Origin: Microbispora siamensis
GTDB lineage: Bacteria; Actinomycetota; Actinomycetes; Streptosporangiales; Streptosporangiaceae
Reading direction: 5' to 3'
DNA: 53,292 nucleotides
NCBI RefSeq assembly: GCF_016863095.1
Contig: NZ_BOOF01000063.1
Span: forward strand, 1-53,292
The position numbers were made by a program, and so were the translations under genes. The notes below the pieces were generated by a model. That model was not told where the DNA came from. It saw only the letters and a list, made by a program, of their open reading frames with translations, and ran no database searches. This document shows, piece by piece, positions 7,155-15,541 of the stretch (position 1 is its first letter; every line of letters starts with the position of its first letter).

Positions 7155-8840
7155 TCAGGCGCGGCCGAGCAGCTCGCGCACCCGGTCGCGGCCCACGGCC
7201 AGCAGCAGCGTGGGCAGCCGCGGGCCGGTGTCGCGGCCGACGAGCAGCCGGTAGAGCAGGGCGAAGAAGGCGCGCTGGGCGGCCTTCAGCTCGGGCGTGG
7301 CCGCCTTGGCGTCCATGTCGAGCCCGGCCTGCACCTTCGGCACGCCGTACACGAGCGTGGTCAGCCCGTCGAGCGACCAGTGCTCGTCGAGGCCCTCCAC
7401 CAGCAGGCGCAGCGACTCCCGGTCCTGCTCGCCGAGCGTGTCGAGCAGCTCCTTGTCGGGCGTCTCGCGCACCTGCGTGCGCTCCTCCGCGGGCACGTAC
7501 GTGTTCACCCAGTGCTGGGCCCGGTCGAGCCGCGGCCGCAGCTCGTCCAGCCCGGTGATCTCCGGGTCGAACGCGCGCAGGATGCGCAGCGTCTGCTCCT
7601 CGTGCCCGGTGGTGATGTCCACGACCGAGGCGAGGGTCCGGTAGGGCAGCCGCCGCGGCGTCTCCGGCAGGACCCGGGATGCGGTGCTCGACGCGCGGCG
7701 GTAGGCCGCCTGGTCGGCCGGCAGCGCCGTGCCGTCCTGCACCTTCCTGGTCAGCGTGTCCCACTCGTCGTACATGCGCTGGATCTCCTGGTCGAAGGAG
7801 ACCTTGAACGACTGGTTGGGACGGCGGCGGGCGTACAGCCAGCGCAGCAGCGCGGGCTCCATGATCGACAGAGCGTCGGCCGGGGTCGGCACGCCACCCT
7901 TGGAGCTGCTCATCTTGGCCATGCCGCTGATGCCGACGAAGGCGTACATCGGCCCGATCGGCTGCGGGGCGTCGAACACCTCGCGGACGATCTGGCCGCC
8001 GACGACGAACGAAGAGCCCGGCGAGCTGTGGTCCACACCCGACGGCTCGAAGACCACGCCCTCGTAGGCCCAGCGCATCGGCCAGTCGACCTTCCACACC
8101 AGCTTGCCGCGGGTGTGCTCGGACAGCAGGACGGTCTCACCGTGGCCGCACACGCAGGTGTAGGACATCGCGGTGGTCTCGTCGTCGTACGACGTGACCG
8201 TGGTCAGGTCGCGGTCGCAGACCGAGCAGTAGGGCTTGTAGGGGTAGTAGCCCCCGGCGCCGGAGCCGTCGTCCTCGCTCGCGGCCCCCGAGCCCTCCAG
8301 GGCGGCGGCCTCGTCGGCGTCCGTGACCTCCTTGGCCTTGGCCTTCTTGGTGCGGTACTGGTCGAGGATCGCGTCGATCCTCCGCCGCTCGCGCATGGCG
8401 AGCAGCACCTGCTCCCGGTACGCGCCGGAGGTGTACATCTGCGTCTGACTGATGCCGTGGAACTCCACGCCGAGCTCGTTCAACGCGGCGATCATCGGCG
8501 CCTTGAAGTGCTCGGCCCAGTTCGGGTACTCGCTGCCGGGCGGGGCCGGGACGGTGGTCAGCGGCTTGCCGATGTGCTCGTTCCAGGCGGGGTCGATTCC
8601 CACCGGAACCTTGCGGAAGCGGTCGAAGTCGTCCCACGAGATGATGTGCACGCACTCGTGGCCGCGACGCCTGATCTCGTCGGCCACCAGGTGCGGGGTC
8701 ATGACCTCGCGCAGGTTGCCCAGGTGGATCGGGCCGGACGGGCTGAGGCCGGACGCGCAGACGACGGGTTTGCCCGGTGCGCGCCGTTCAGCCTCGGCGA
8801 TGACCTCATCGGCGAAACGCGCCACCCAGTCGGCGTCCAT
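7155..8840 (-). CDS. lysS: Lysyl-tRNA synthetase, class I
   Basis: The 561-residue class I (archaeal-type) LysRS charges tRNA-Lys. It carries the HIGH-equivalent HLGN at residues 39-42 in SGPIHLGNLREVMTPHL and the KMSKS-equivalent KMSSS at about 309-313. Four zinc-type cysteines appear in CSVCDRD and CVCGHG. The start could be ATG at 8838-8840 or the adjacent GTG at 8841-8843; AGAGGA lies 8 or 5 nt upstream respectively. Class I LysRS is established in several actinomycetes, where it replaces or accompanies the class II enzyme. It follows coaX on the same strand with 59 bp between. Confidence 0.95.
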   Translation of the reverse strand: MDADWVARFADEVIAEAERRAPGKPVVCASGLSPSGPIHLGNLREVMTPHLVADEIRRRGHECVHIISWDDFDRFRKVPVGIDPAWNEHIGKPLTTVPAPPGSEYPNWAEHFKAPMIAALNELGVEFHGISQTQMYTSGAYREQVLLAMRERRRIDAILDQYRTKKAKAKEVTDADEAAALEGSGAASEDDGSGAGGYYPYKPYCSVCDRDLTTVTSYDDETTAMSYTCVCGHGETVLLSEHTRGKLVWKVDWPMRWAYEGVVFEPSGVDHSSPGSSFVVGGQIVREVFDAPQPIGPMYAFVGISGMAKMSSSKGGVPTPADALSIMEPALLRWLYARRRPNQSFKVSFDQEIQRMYDEWDTLTRKVQDGTALPADQAAYRRASSTASRVLPETPRRLPYRTLASVVDITTGHEEQTLRILRAFDPEITGLDELRPRLDRAQHWVNTYVPAEERTQVRETPDKELLDTLGEQDRESLRLLVEGLDEHWSLDGLTTLVYGVPKVQAGLDMDAKAATPELKAAQRAFFALLYRLLVGRDTGPRLPTLLLAVGRDRVRELLGRA

Positions 8841-8899
8841 CACGTCAGTCCTCTCTGAACGGGATCCTGCCTTCTATGGTCCCGTACGCGAGGGAGTCG

Positions 8900-9682
8900 T
8901 CAGGACGCGTTACGGGCGTAGACCAGCCGCAGGCCGATCAGCGTGAGCCAGGGCTCGTGCACGTCGATCGTACGGGCCTCGCCGATGACGAGCGGCGCAC
9001 CGGTGCCCGTGGCGACCACGGTGACGTCGTCGGGGTCGGAGGCCAGCTCGGCCGTCATGCGGTCCACGATCCCGTCGACCAGGCCGGCGAAACCGTAGAT
9101 GATGCCCGACTGGAGCGCCTCCACCGTGTTCTTGGCGATCACCGACCGCGGCCGGACCAGCTCGACCTTGTGGAGCTGGGCCCCGGCCGTGGCCAGCGCG
9201 TCCACCGAGATCTCCAGGCCGGGCGCGGTCACCGCGCCGACGTACTCGCCCCGGGCCGAGACGGCGTCGAACGAGGTGGCCGTGCCGAAGTCCACGATCA
9301 CGCACGGCCCGCCGTACAGGGTGGTGGCGGCGAGCGCGTTCACGATGCGGTCGCTGCCGACCTCCTTGGGGTTGTCCATCCGGACCGGGACGCCGGTGCG
9401 CACGCCGGGCTCGACGACCACCGCAGTGACGTCGCCGTAGTAGCGCCGGGACATCTCCCGCATCTCGTTGAGCACCGACGGGACCGTGGAGCAGATCGCG
9501 ATGCCGCTGATGTCGGCGTCCTTGAGCAGCGGCGACTGCCCGAGCAGACCCTGGAGCACCACCGCGATCTCGTCCGCCGTACGGCGGGGGTCGGTGGCGA
9601 TCCGCCAGTGCTCGATCACCTCTTCACCCTCGAACAGGCCCAGCACCGTGTGGGTATTGCTGACGTCGATGGTGAGCAGCAT
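8900..9682 (-). CDS. coaX: Type III pantothenate kinase
   Basis: CoaX phosphorylates pantothenate, the first step of CoA synthesis; type III enzymes are not feedback-inhibited by CoA. The 260-residue product starts MLLTIDVSNTHTVLGLFEGE (phosphate-binding region). It carries VNALAATTLYGGPCVIVDFG and TAPGLEISVDALATAGAQL typical of the ASKHA fold. ATG at 9682 matches the family start; a GTG at 9700 would add six atypical residues. Its start overlaps or abuts the end of nadBC (stop at 9690), so they are translationally coupled. With panC 4 kb away the locus supplies both NAD and CoA precursors. Confidence 0.95.
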   Translation of the reverse strand: MLLTIDVSNTHTVLGLFEGEEVIEHWRIATDPRRTADEIAVVLQGLLGQSPLLKDADISGIAICSTVPSVLNEMREMSRRYYGDVTAVVVEPGVRTGVPVRMDNPKEVGSDRIVNALAATTLYGGPCVIVDFGTATSFDAVSARGEYVGAVTAPGLEISVDALATAGAQLHKVELVRPRSVIAKNTVEALQSGIIYGFAGLVDGIVDRMTAELASDPDDVTVVATGTGAPLVIGEARTIDVHEPWLTLIGLRLVYARNAS

Positions 9683-9689
9683 TCCCTGA

Positions 9690-12194
9690 TTATGCCTCAC
9701 GAAGATCCAGGCCCAGATCGAGTGCCGGGGCCGAGTGGGTGAGCGCGCCGACGGCCAGGTAGTCGACCCCGGTCTCGGCCACCGCGCGCGCCGCGTCCAG
9801 GGTCAGGCCGCCGCTCGACTCCAGCCGCGCCCGCCCGGCCACGAGCCGTACGGCCTCGGCGAGCTGGTCCACGGTGAAGTTGTCGAGCAGGATCTCGTCG
9901 GCGCCCTCGGCCAGGACCGGCTCGATCTGGTCGATGCGGTCCACCTCGACCTCGATCGGCAGGCCGGGGAAGGCCTGCCGTACGGCCCGGAACGCCTCGG
10001 CGACGCCTCCGGCGGCGACGACGTGGTTGTCCTTGATCAGGGCGGCGTCGTGCAGGCCCATCCGGTGGTTGACCCCGCCGCCGGCCCGTACGGCGTACTT
10101 CTCCAGGGCGCGCAGCCCTGGCAGGGTCTTGCGGCTGTCGCGGATGCGGGCGCCGGTGCCCTCGACGGCGTCCACCCAGCGGCGGGTCTGGGTCGCGATG
10201 CCGGACAGGTGGGTGAGGAAGTTGAGCGCGGTGCGCTCCATCGTGAGCAGGTCCCTGGTCGCGCCCCGCACGGTCATCACCACGTCGCCGGGGCGCACCC
10301 GGTCGCCGTCGGCGGCGTGCCGCTCGACCTCGACCTGCCCGGTGGCCTGCCGGAAGACGGTCTCGGCCACGGCCAGACCCGCGACCACGCCCTCCTTGCG
10401 GGCCACCACGTCGGCGACGGCCCGCTGGTCGGCGGGGATGGTCGCGACCGAGGTCACGTCCTGTCCCCCGGCCAGGTCCTCCTCCAGCGCGGCGCGGACG
10501 AGACCGAGCACGGCGTCCGGGTCGAGTCCGGCCTTGTCCAGCTCGGTCCGCAGTTCCTCGTGAGGCGTGTACGTCAAGGTCAGTCCCTCCGCCGTCAGGG
10601 CGATGTCGATGTGCGCCCGCCAGTGGGCGTCGTCGCGGTCGGGGTGGTCCTCCCGCCAGTGCGAGCCGCGGGTCTCCTCGCGCACGGCCGCCGCGGCGAC
10701 CAGTGCGGAGGCCACCGTGAGGAGGTTGGTGGCCTCCCACGACTCGGTGCAGGGCTCGACCGCGACCGGCGTCCAGCGGGCGTCGGACAGCGCGCGGGCG
10801 ACCTGCGCGAGACTCCGGTCGCTGCGCAGCACCCCGGCGCCCCGGCTCATGTGGCTCTGGATCCTCGGCCGCGTACGCGGGTCCACCAGGCCCTCGGGGC
10901 GTTCGTCGGCCGGGGCGGGCTCGCGCGGGGTGAGCTTCTTCGCGGCCAGGTCGGCGGCGATGCGCTCGCCGTAGACGAGCCCCTCCAGCAGGGAGTTGGA
11001 GGCCAGCCGGTTGGCGCCGTGCACGCCCGTGCAGGCCACCTCTCCGCAGGCGTACAGGCCGGGCACGCTGGTCCTGCCGTACAGGTCGGTGCGCACGCCG
11101 CCGCTCGCGTAGTGGGCGGCCGGGGCGACGGGGATGGGCTCGGTGACGGGGTCGATGCCGTGCTCCCGGCAGACGGCGAGGATCGTGGGGAACCTGGAGC
11201 GCCACTTCTCCTCGCCGAAGTGGGTGGCGTCGAGGTAGACGTGGTCGGCGCCGGTCCGCGCCATCTGGCGCATGATCGCCTTGGCGACCACGTCGCGGGG
11301 CGCGAGGTCGGCCAGCTCGTGGACACCCTGCATGAAGCGCTCGCCGGTCGCGTCGATCAGCACGGCGCCCTCGCCGCGCACGGCCTCGGAGACGAGGGGC
11401 TGCTGGCCGGTCGAGCCCTCCCCCAGCCACAGGACCGTGGGGTGGAACTGCACGAACTCGATGTCCCTTACCACCGCGCCGGCCCGCAAAGCGAGCGCCA
11501 CGCCGTCCCCGGTGGACACGACGGGGTTGGTGGTGGCCGCGTAGACCTGGCCCATGCCGCCGCTGGCCAGCACCACGGCCCCGGCCCGTACGGCGCCGAC
11601 GCCGTCGCGCGCGCCCTCCCCCATCACGTGGAGCGTGACCCCGCAGGCGTGGCCCTCGGCGTCGAGGAGGAGGTCGAGGGCGAGGGCGTGCTCGATGACC
11701 TCGATGCGGGGCTCGGCCAGCACCGCCTCGGCCAGGGCCCGCTGCACCTCGGCGCCCGTGGCGTCGCCGCCCGCGTGGACGATCCGGTTGCGGTGGTGGC
11801 CGCCCTCGCGGGTGAGCTGGAGCTCGCCGTCGGTGTCGCGGTCGAACTCCGCGCCGTGGCTCATCAGCCGCTTCAGCGCGTCGGGGCCCTCGGTGACCAG
11901 GACGCGTACGGCCTCCTCGTCGCACAGGCCGACCCCGGCGACGAGCGTGTCCCTCAGGTGCTCGTCGGGGGTGTCCTCGGGGTCGAGGACGGCGGCGATG
12001 CCGCCCTGGGCCCACCGGGTCGACCCGGCCGACAAGACGTCCTTGGTGACCACGAGCACCCGCGCCACGGGGTCGAGTTCGACGTGGCGCAGCGCCACGG
12101 TGAGGCCGGCGATGCCGGACCCGATCACGACCACGTCGGCCTCGACGGTCCAGCCGGGTGCGGGGGCGGTGAGTCTGCGTGCGAGCGCCACCAT
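9690..12194 (-). CDS. nadBC: Fused L-aspartate oxidase / quinolinate phosphoribosyltransferase
   Basis: One uninterrupted 834-codon frame encodes both enzymes flanking NadA in de novo NAD synthesis. Residues about 1-540 are NadB: FAD-binding VVVIGSGIAGLTVALRH, STRWAQGGIAAV, and GLYACGEVACTGVHGANRL. Residues about 545-834 are NadC: GLDPDAVLGLVRAALEEDL, then RDSRKTLPGLRALEKYAV and GGVNHRMGLHDAALIKDNH. There is no linker and no stop at the junction. A TTG at 10575-10577 preceded by GGAGGG with 7-nt spacing sits exactly at the expected NadC start, so a free NadC of 295 residues could also be made. The start at 12194 is chosen for AAAGGGG upstream; an ATG at 12215 lies inside an operator-like palindrome. 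No nadA is in the window. Confidence 0.92.
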   Translation of the reverse strand: MVALARRLTAPAPGWTVEADVVVIGSGIAGLTVALRHVELDPVARVLVVTKDVLSAGSTRWAQGGIAAVLDPEDTPDEHLRDTLVAGVGLCDEEAVRVLVTEGPDALKRLMSHGAEFDRDTDGELQLTREGGHHRNRIVHAGGDATGAEVQRALAEAVLAEPRIEVIEHALALDLLLDAEGHACGVTLHVMGEGARDGVGAVRAGAVVLASGGMGQVYAATTNPVVSTGDGVALALRAGAVVRDIEFVQFHPTVLWLGEGSTGQQPLVSEAVRGEGAVLIDATGERFMQGVHELADLAPRDVVAKAIMRQMARTGADHVYLDATHFGEEKWRSRFPTILAVCREHGIDPVTEPIPVAPAAHYASGGVRTDLYGRTSVPGLYACGEVACTGVHGANRLASNSLLEGLVYGERIAADLAAKKLTPREPAPADERPEGLVDPRTRPRIQSHMSRGAGVLRSDRSLAQVARALSDARWTPVAVEPCTESWEATNLLTVASALVAAAAVREETRGSHWREDHPDRDDAHWRAHIDIALTAEGLTLTYTPHEELRTELDKAGLDPDAVLGLVRAALEEDLAGGQDVTSVATIPADQRAVADVVARKEGVVAGLAVAETVFRQATGQVEVERHAADGDRVRPGDVVMTVRGATRDLLTMERTALNFLTHLSGIATQTRRWVDAVEGTGARIRDSRKTLPGLRALEKYAVRAGGGVNHRMGLHDAALIKDNHVVAAGGVAEAFRAVRQAFPGLPIEVEVDRIDQIEPVLAEGADEILLDNFTVDQLAEAVRLVAGRARLESSGGLTLDAARAVAETGVDYLAVGALTHSAPALDLGLDLREA

Positions 12195-12208
12195 GAGGGG
12201 ATCCCCTT

Positions 12209-12223
12209 TCGTCATAATGACGA
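12209..12223. promoter_or_regulatory. Operator-like palindrome upstream of nadBC
   Basis: A 15-bp perfect palindrome with 7-bp arms and a one-base centre (TCGTCAT-A-ATGACGA) lies 15 bp upstream of the nadBC start. A second palindrome (AGGGGATCCCCT, 12196-12207) overlaps the ribosome-binding site. Either could be a site for an NAD-responsive or local regulator. The protein that binds is unknown. Confidence 0.4.
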
Positions 12224-12260
12224 TAACGCCCCCCTGGCGATGGTGACGCCCCGCCCCCTC

Positions 12261-12947
12261 CTACAGCCCCGGCCCCACCTCGGGCCCCGGCCCCTCCTGC
12301 GAGGGGCCCGCTGCGGCGTCGGTGCAGAGCTGGGCGGTCAGAGTGGCGTAGGCCCATTCCTCCCACCTGTCCTGCGACCAGCCACGGTCCTGCACGAAGA
12401 GCAGATACAGCTGCGGGCTGAGCAGGCAGAACAGCAGGTCCGCCGCCATCGCGACGGAGACGTCCGGGCGGGCGCCGGGTTTGCCGGCCAGCGCTTGCGC
12501 CGCGGCGTGCTGCACGACGTAGCGCGGATCGGGGCCGTCGGGCCATTGCGCGGCGATCTGCGGGTCGGTGGCCCCGGCGGACGCGATCATCGGCATGAGC
12601 GGGGCGACCCGGCCGAGGATCTCACTCGTGCCGCGCACGTGCGCGCGCAACTGGCCGGCCGCCGTGGGCTCCGCGCACGCGGCGCGGAACCATTCACGGT
12701 CCATGACGGCCACCGGCTCGGTGTCGCCGGCGATGGACGTGTCGACGACGTCCTTGAACAGCGTGCGCTTGTTGCCGAAGACGAAGTAGACCGTCTGGAC
12801 GGCCACGCCCGCCCGGTCGGCGACCTCCTGCAGGCTCGTCGCCCCATAGCCCTGCGCGACGAAAAGCTCCCGCGCCGCCTGGATGACCTTCTCCCGGGTG
12901 CGGCGTGAGCGCTCGGCCCGTTTGTCCGGCCGCTTGACGGTGTCCAT
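12261..12947 (-). CDS. TetR-family transcriptional regulator
   Basis: The 228-residue protein has an N-terminal TetR helix-turn-helix: KVIQAARELFVAQGYGATSL, then QEVADRAGVAVQTVYFVFGN and KRTLFKDVVD. The C-terminal ligand domain is divergent. It is transcribed away from the methyltransferase gene at 13010, with a cluster of ACTCTA-type inverted repeats between them, the usual arrangement for an autoregulated divergent pair. A TATACT box lies 6 nt before the ATG, with no Shine-Dalgarno sequence, so the mRNA is probably leaderless. nadBC begins 66 bp downstream on the same strand. Confidence 0.9.
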   Translation of the reverse strand: MDTVKRPDKRAERSRRTREKVIQAARELFVAQGYGATSLQEVADRAGVAVQTVYFVFGNKRTLFKDVVDTSIAGDTEPVAVMDREWFRAACAEPTAAGQLRAHVRGTSEILGRVAPLMPMIASAGATDPQIAAQWPDGPDPRYVVQHAAAQALAGKPGARPDVSVAMAADLLFCLLSPQLYLLFVQDRGWSQDRWEEWAYATLTAQLCTDAAAGPSQEGPGPEVGPGL

Positions 12948-12956
12948 GGCGCGAGT

Positions 12957-12997
12957 ATATCTCTAGAGTTGGTCACTAGAGTTTGACTCTAAAGAGA
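12957..12997. promoter_or_regulatory. Divergent promoter with TetR-type operator repeats
   Basis: TAGAGT (12977-12982) and ACTCTA (12986-12991) form a perfect inverted repeat with a TTG centre. CTAGAGT is also repeated at 12963-12969. The repeats overlap the probable -10 box TATACT of tetR (minus strand) and precede the methyltransferase start. Most likely the operator of the adjacent TetR. Confidence 0.55.
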
Positions 12998-13009
12998 TGG
13001 AGCGGAGCC

Positions 13010-13639
13010 ATGGACAAGCCGAACGAGACCGAACGGGACCAGGAGGAGGCCGTACGCCGGGCACTGGAGAGGTACTACCGCGCCGGGAAGCCGCCCTGGG
13101 ACACCGGTGTGACGCCGCCCGAGCTGGTCGCACTGATCGAGGGGCACGGGGAGAGGCGAGACGCGCTGCCGCCAGGCCGCGCCCTGGAGCTCGGCTGCGG
13201 CACCGGAACCAACGCCGTATACCTGGCCCGGCACGGGTGGGAGGTCGTGGCCGTCGACCTCGTCGACCGCGCGATCGAGCAGGCCCGGGAGAAGGCCGCC
13301 GCCGCGGGAGCGGCCGTACGGCTGCTGCACGGGGACGCCACCCGGCTCGACGAACTGGACGCCCCCGGCCCCTACGACCTGTTCTTCGACCTGAGCTGCT
13401 ACTGCGGCATCCCGCCGCACCGCCGTGACGCCTACGCCGCCGGGCTCACCCGCCGCGCCGCTCCCGGTGCACGGCTGCTGATGTTCGGGTACGGCCCGGG
13501 AACGCTCGACGACAAGTTCTCCGGCGTCACCGCCGACGAGCTGCGGGCCAGGTTCGCCGGCTGGGAGCTGGTCGACGTCACCCCCGGGACGAACCCGTTC
13601 CCCACCTTCTGGTTCACACTGCGCGCCGGGGCGGCCTGA
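13010..13639 (+). CDS. Class I SAM-dependent methyltransferase
   Basis: The 209-residue protein has a compact Rossmann methyltransferase fold. Motif I is ALELGCGTGTNAVYLARHGW, followed by EVVAVDLVDRAIEQAREKA, and the post-motif region is YDLFFDLSCYCGIPPHRR. The N-terminal stretch YYRAGKPPWDTGVTPPELV resembles thiopurine/tellurite-resistance (TehB-like) methyltransferases acting on small molecules. ATG at 13010 follows GGAGCGGAGCC. Its divergent TetR neighbour suggests induction by a small molecule, perhaps the substrate. The true substrate is unknown. Confidence 0.85.
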   Translation: MDKPNETERDQEEAVRRALERYYRAGKPPWDTGVTPPELVALIEGHGERRDALPPGRALELGCGTGTNAVYLARHGWEVVAVDLVDRAIEQAREKAAAAGAAVRLLHGDATRLDELDAPGPYDLFFDLSCYCGIPPHRRDAYAAGLTRRAAPGARLLMFGYGPGTLDDKFSGVTADELRARFAGWELVDVTPGTNPFPTFWFTLRAGAA

Positions 13640-13644
13640 GCCCC

Positions 13645-14499
13645 CTACAGGGTCAGGACCACGTTGTCGATGAGGCGGGTGGTGCCCACCTTGGCGGCCA
13701 CGGCCAGGATCGCCTCGCCGCGGTGGTCGTCGCCGACCGGCGCGAACGTCGCGGGGTCGGCCAGGATCAGGTAGTCGAGCAGCAGCGGCGGGTCGAAGCG
13801 GGCGGCCTCCTCCAGCACGGCCCGCGCGGCGTCGAGGATCCCGGCCGGTCCGGCGGTCCGGGCCCGCGCCTCGCCCGCCCGCAGCGCCCGCGACAGCGCG
13901 AGCGCGGTGCGGCGGTCGGCCTCGGACAGATACCTGTTGCGGCTCGACAGCGCGAGGCCGTCCGGCTCCCGCACGGTCGGGGCGCCGACGATCGACACCG
14001 GGACGTCGAGGTCGGCCACCATCCGCCGGATCAGCGCGAGCTGCTGGGCGTCCTTCTGCCCGAAGACCGCGACGTCCGGCCGCACCAGGTTGAACAGCTT
14101 GAGCACCACGGTCAGCACGCCGTCGAAGTGGCCGGGCCGGAAGGCGCCCTCGACCACCCCGCCCATGCCGCCGGCCGAGACCTCCACCTGGCGGTCCGGC
14201 AGGTACATGTCCTCTGCCGAGGGCGCGAAGACCACGCCCACGCCCTCCTCCTCGCACACCCGGAGGTCGGCGTCGAACGTACGGGGATAGCGGGAGAAGT
14301 CCTCGTTGGGGCCGAACTGCAGGGGATTGACGAACACGCTCACCACCACGTGGTCGGCGTGCTCGCGCGCCAGCCGCATCAGCGACCGGTGACCCTCGTG
14401 GAGCGCCCCCATCGTGGGGACCAGGGCGATCCTTCCGGGGCCGAGTGCGTCCCTCGCCTTGTCGAGGGCGGCGCGGTCCGCGGCGACGGTCAGGTCCAT
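13645..14499 (-). CDS. panC: Pantothenate synthetase
   Basis: PanC condenses pantoate and beta-alanine using ATP. The 284-residue enzyme has the HIGH-type motif PTMGALHEGHRSLMRLA, VSVFVNPLQFGPNEDFSRYP, FGQKDAQQLALIRRM, and the KMSKS-like loop LALSSRNRYLS. The ATG at 14499 follows GGGAGGGAACAT. The frame continues upstream to 14877 as a shadow of the neighbouring gene. It overlaps the preceding DUF2520 gene by 10 nt, indicating translational coupling. Confidence 0.96.
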   Translation of the reverse strand: MDLTVAADRAALDKARDALGPGRIALVPTMGALHEGHRSLMRLAREHADHVVVSVFVNPLQFGPNEDFSRYPRTFDADLRVCEEEGVGVVFAPSAEDMYLPDRQVEVSAGGMGGVVEGAFRPGHFDGVLTVVLKLFNLVRPDVAVFGQKDAQQLALIRRMVADLDVPVSIVGAPTVREPDGLALSSRNRYLSEADRRTALALSRALRAGEARARTAGPAGILDAARAVLEEAARFDPPLLLDYLILADPATFAPVGDDHRGEAILAVAAKVGTTRLIDNVVLTL

Positions 14500-15380
14500 A
14501 TGTTCCCTCCCAGGGCATCCAGCAGGCGTTCGGCCGCCTCGGGCTTGAGCAGGCCCGCCGCGAGCGCCCGGTCGGCGGTGAGCCTCGCGAGGGCGACGTA
14601 CGCGTCCGCGGCCTCGGGGGCGGCCAGGATGAGCGCGTCGACGTGCTTGCGCACCGTGCCCGCGTCGCCGCGGACCACGGGCCCGGTGAGCCCGCTGATG
14701 CCGAGGCGCAGCACGTTGTCGAGCGCCGCGCTCAGCAGGGGGCCGAGCATCCGGCCGGGATGCTCCACGCCGATCTTGGCGAGCAGTTCCTGCGACTCGG
14801 CGACGAGCGTCACCATGTGGTTCGCGGCGCCGGCCAGGGCGGCGTGGTAGAGCGGCCGGTCCTGGTCGGCGATCCACACGGGCTCGCCGCCCATCTCGAT
14901 CACCAGCGCCTCTGCCACCGGCCGCAGCAGGTCGGGCGCGGTGACGCCGAAGGAGCAGCCGTTGAGCCGGGTCAGGTCGTCGCTCCTGCCGGTGAACGTC
15001 ATCACGGGGTGCAGCGCGAGCGGCAGCGCCCCGGCCTCGGCCGCGGGGTCGAGCACGCCCAGGCCGTACGCGCCGCTGGCGTGCACGAGCAGCTTGCCGC
15101 GGAGGTCGGCCCCGGTGGCGGCGAGGCCGGAGACGAGGCCGGGCAGCACGTCGTCCGGCACGGTCAGCAGCACGAGCTCGGACCGCGCGATCACCTCGTC
15201 GGGCCTGCTGAGCTTCAGGCCGAGGCGGTCGGCGGCCCGCCGCGCCGACGCGTCGGACACGCCGCTGGCCGCCACCACCCGATGACCCGCGAGCATGAGC
15301 GCGGCTCCGAGCACGGAACCGACCCGTCCCGCGCCGAGCACTCCCACGGCGAGCCGCGCCGGGCGGTCACTTGTGTCCAT
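14490..15380 (-). CDS. Rossmann-like DUF2520 oxidoreductase, panC partner
   Basis: The 296-residue protein has an N-terminal NAD(P)-binding fold (VGVLGAGRVGSVLGAALMLA). Its C-terminal DUF2520 helical domain includes ALHPVMTFTGRSDDL and YHAALAGAANHMVTLV. The architecture resembles ketopantoate reductase and F420-dependent oxidoreductases. Such genes commonly sit directly before panC in actinobacteria, which suggests a role in pantothenate supply, but the reaction is not established. Its end overlaps the panC start. Confidence 0.88.
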   Translation of the reverse strand: MDTSDRPARLAVGVLGAGRVGSVLGAALMLAGHRVVAASGVSDASARRAADRLGLKLSRPDEVIARSELVLLTVPDDVLPGLVSGLAATGADLRGKLLVHASGAYGLGVLDPAAEAGALPLALHPVMTFTGRSDDLTRLNGCSFGVTAPDLLRPVAEALVIEMGGEPVWIADQDRPLYHAALAGAANHMVTLVAESQELLAKIGVEHPGRMLGPLLSAALDNVLRLGISGLTGPVVRGDAGTVRKHVDALILAAPEAADAYVALARLTADRALAAGLLKPEAAERLLDALGGNIWT

Positions 15381-15485
15381 GACGCCTCCCCTCGGTTCAG
15401 CGTAGCGGCGGCGCTCCCGCCGGCCCGGGCGTGGCCCAACGGTCGGATTTTGTCCCGTTTCTCACGGGCCTATGTTGAGCCATAA

Positions 15486-15511
15486 GTACGAAAGTGACTA
15501 CTTTTCGTTAC
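15486..15511. promoter_or_regulatory. Imperfect inverted repeat upstream of the MidA-like gene
   Basis: GTACGAAAGT and ACTTTTCGTTAC face each other around a 4-nt centre, in an AT-richer patch about 30 bp before the GTG start. It could be an operator or part of the promoter. The pairing is imperfect and the call is weak. Confidence 0.25.
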
Positions 15512-15541
15512 GCCCTCGGCGTGTCGGTAACCTAAAGCGCC

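Noticed and set aside
9735..12908. 1057-codon plus-strand frame opposite nadBC and tetR
   Set aside because: It is a shadow of high-GC genes on the other strand. The translation is rich in Gly/Val/Arg/His and lacks family motifs, while the minus strand encodes clear enzymes.
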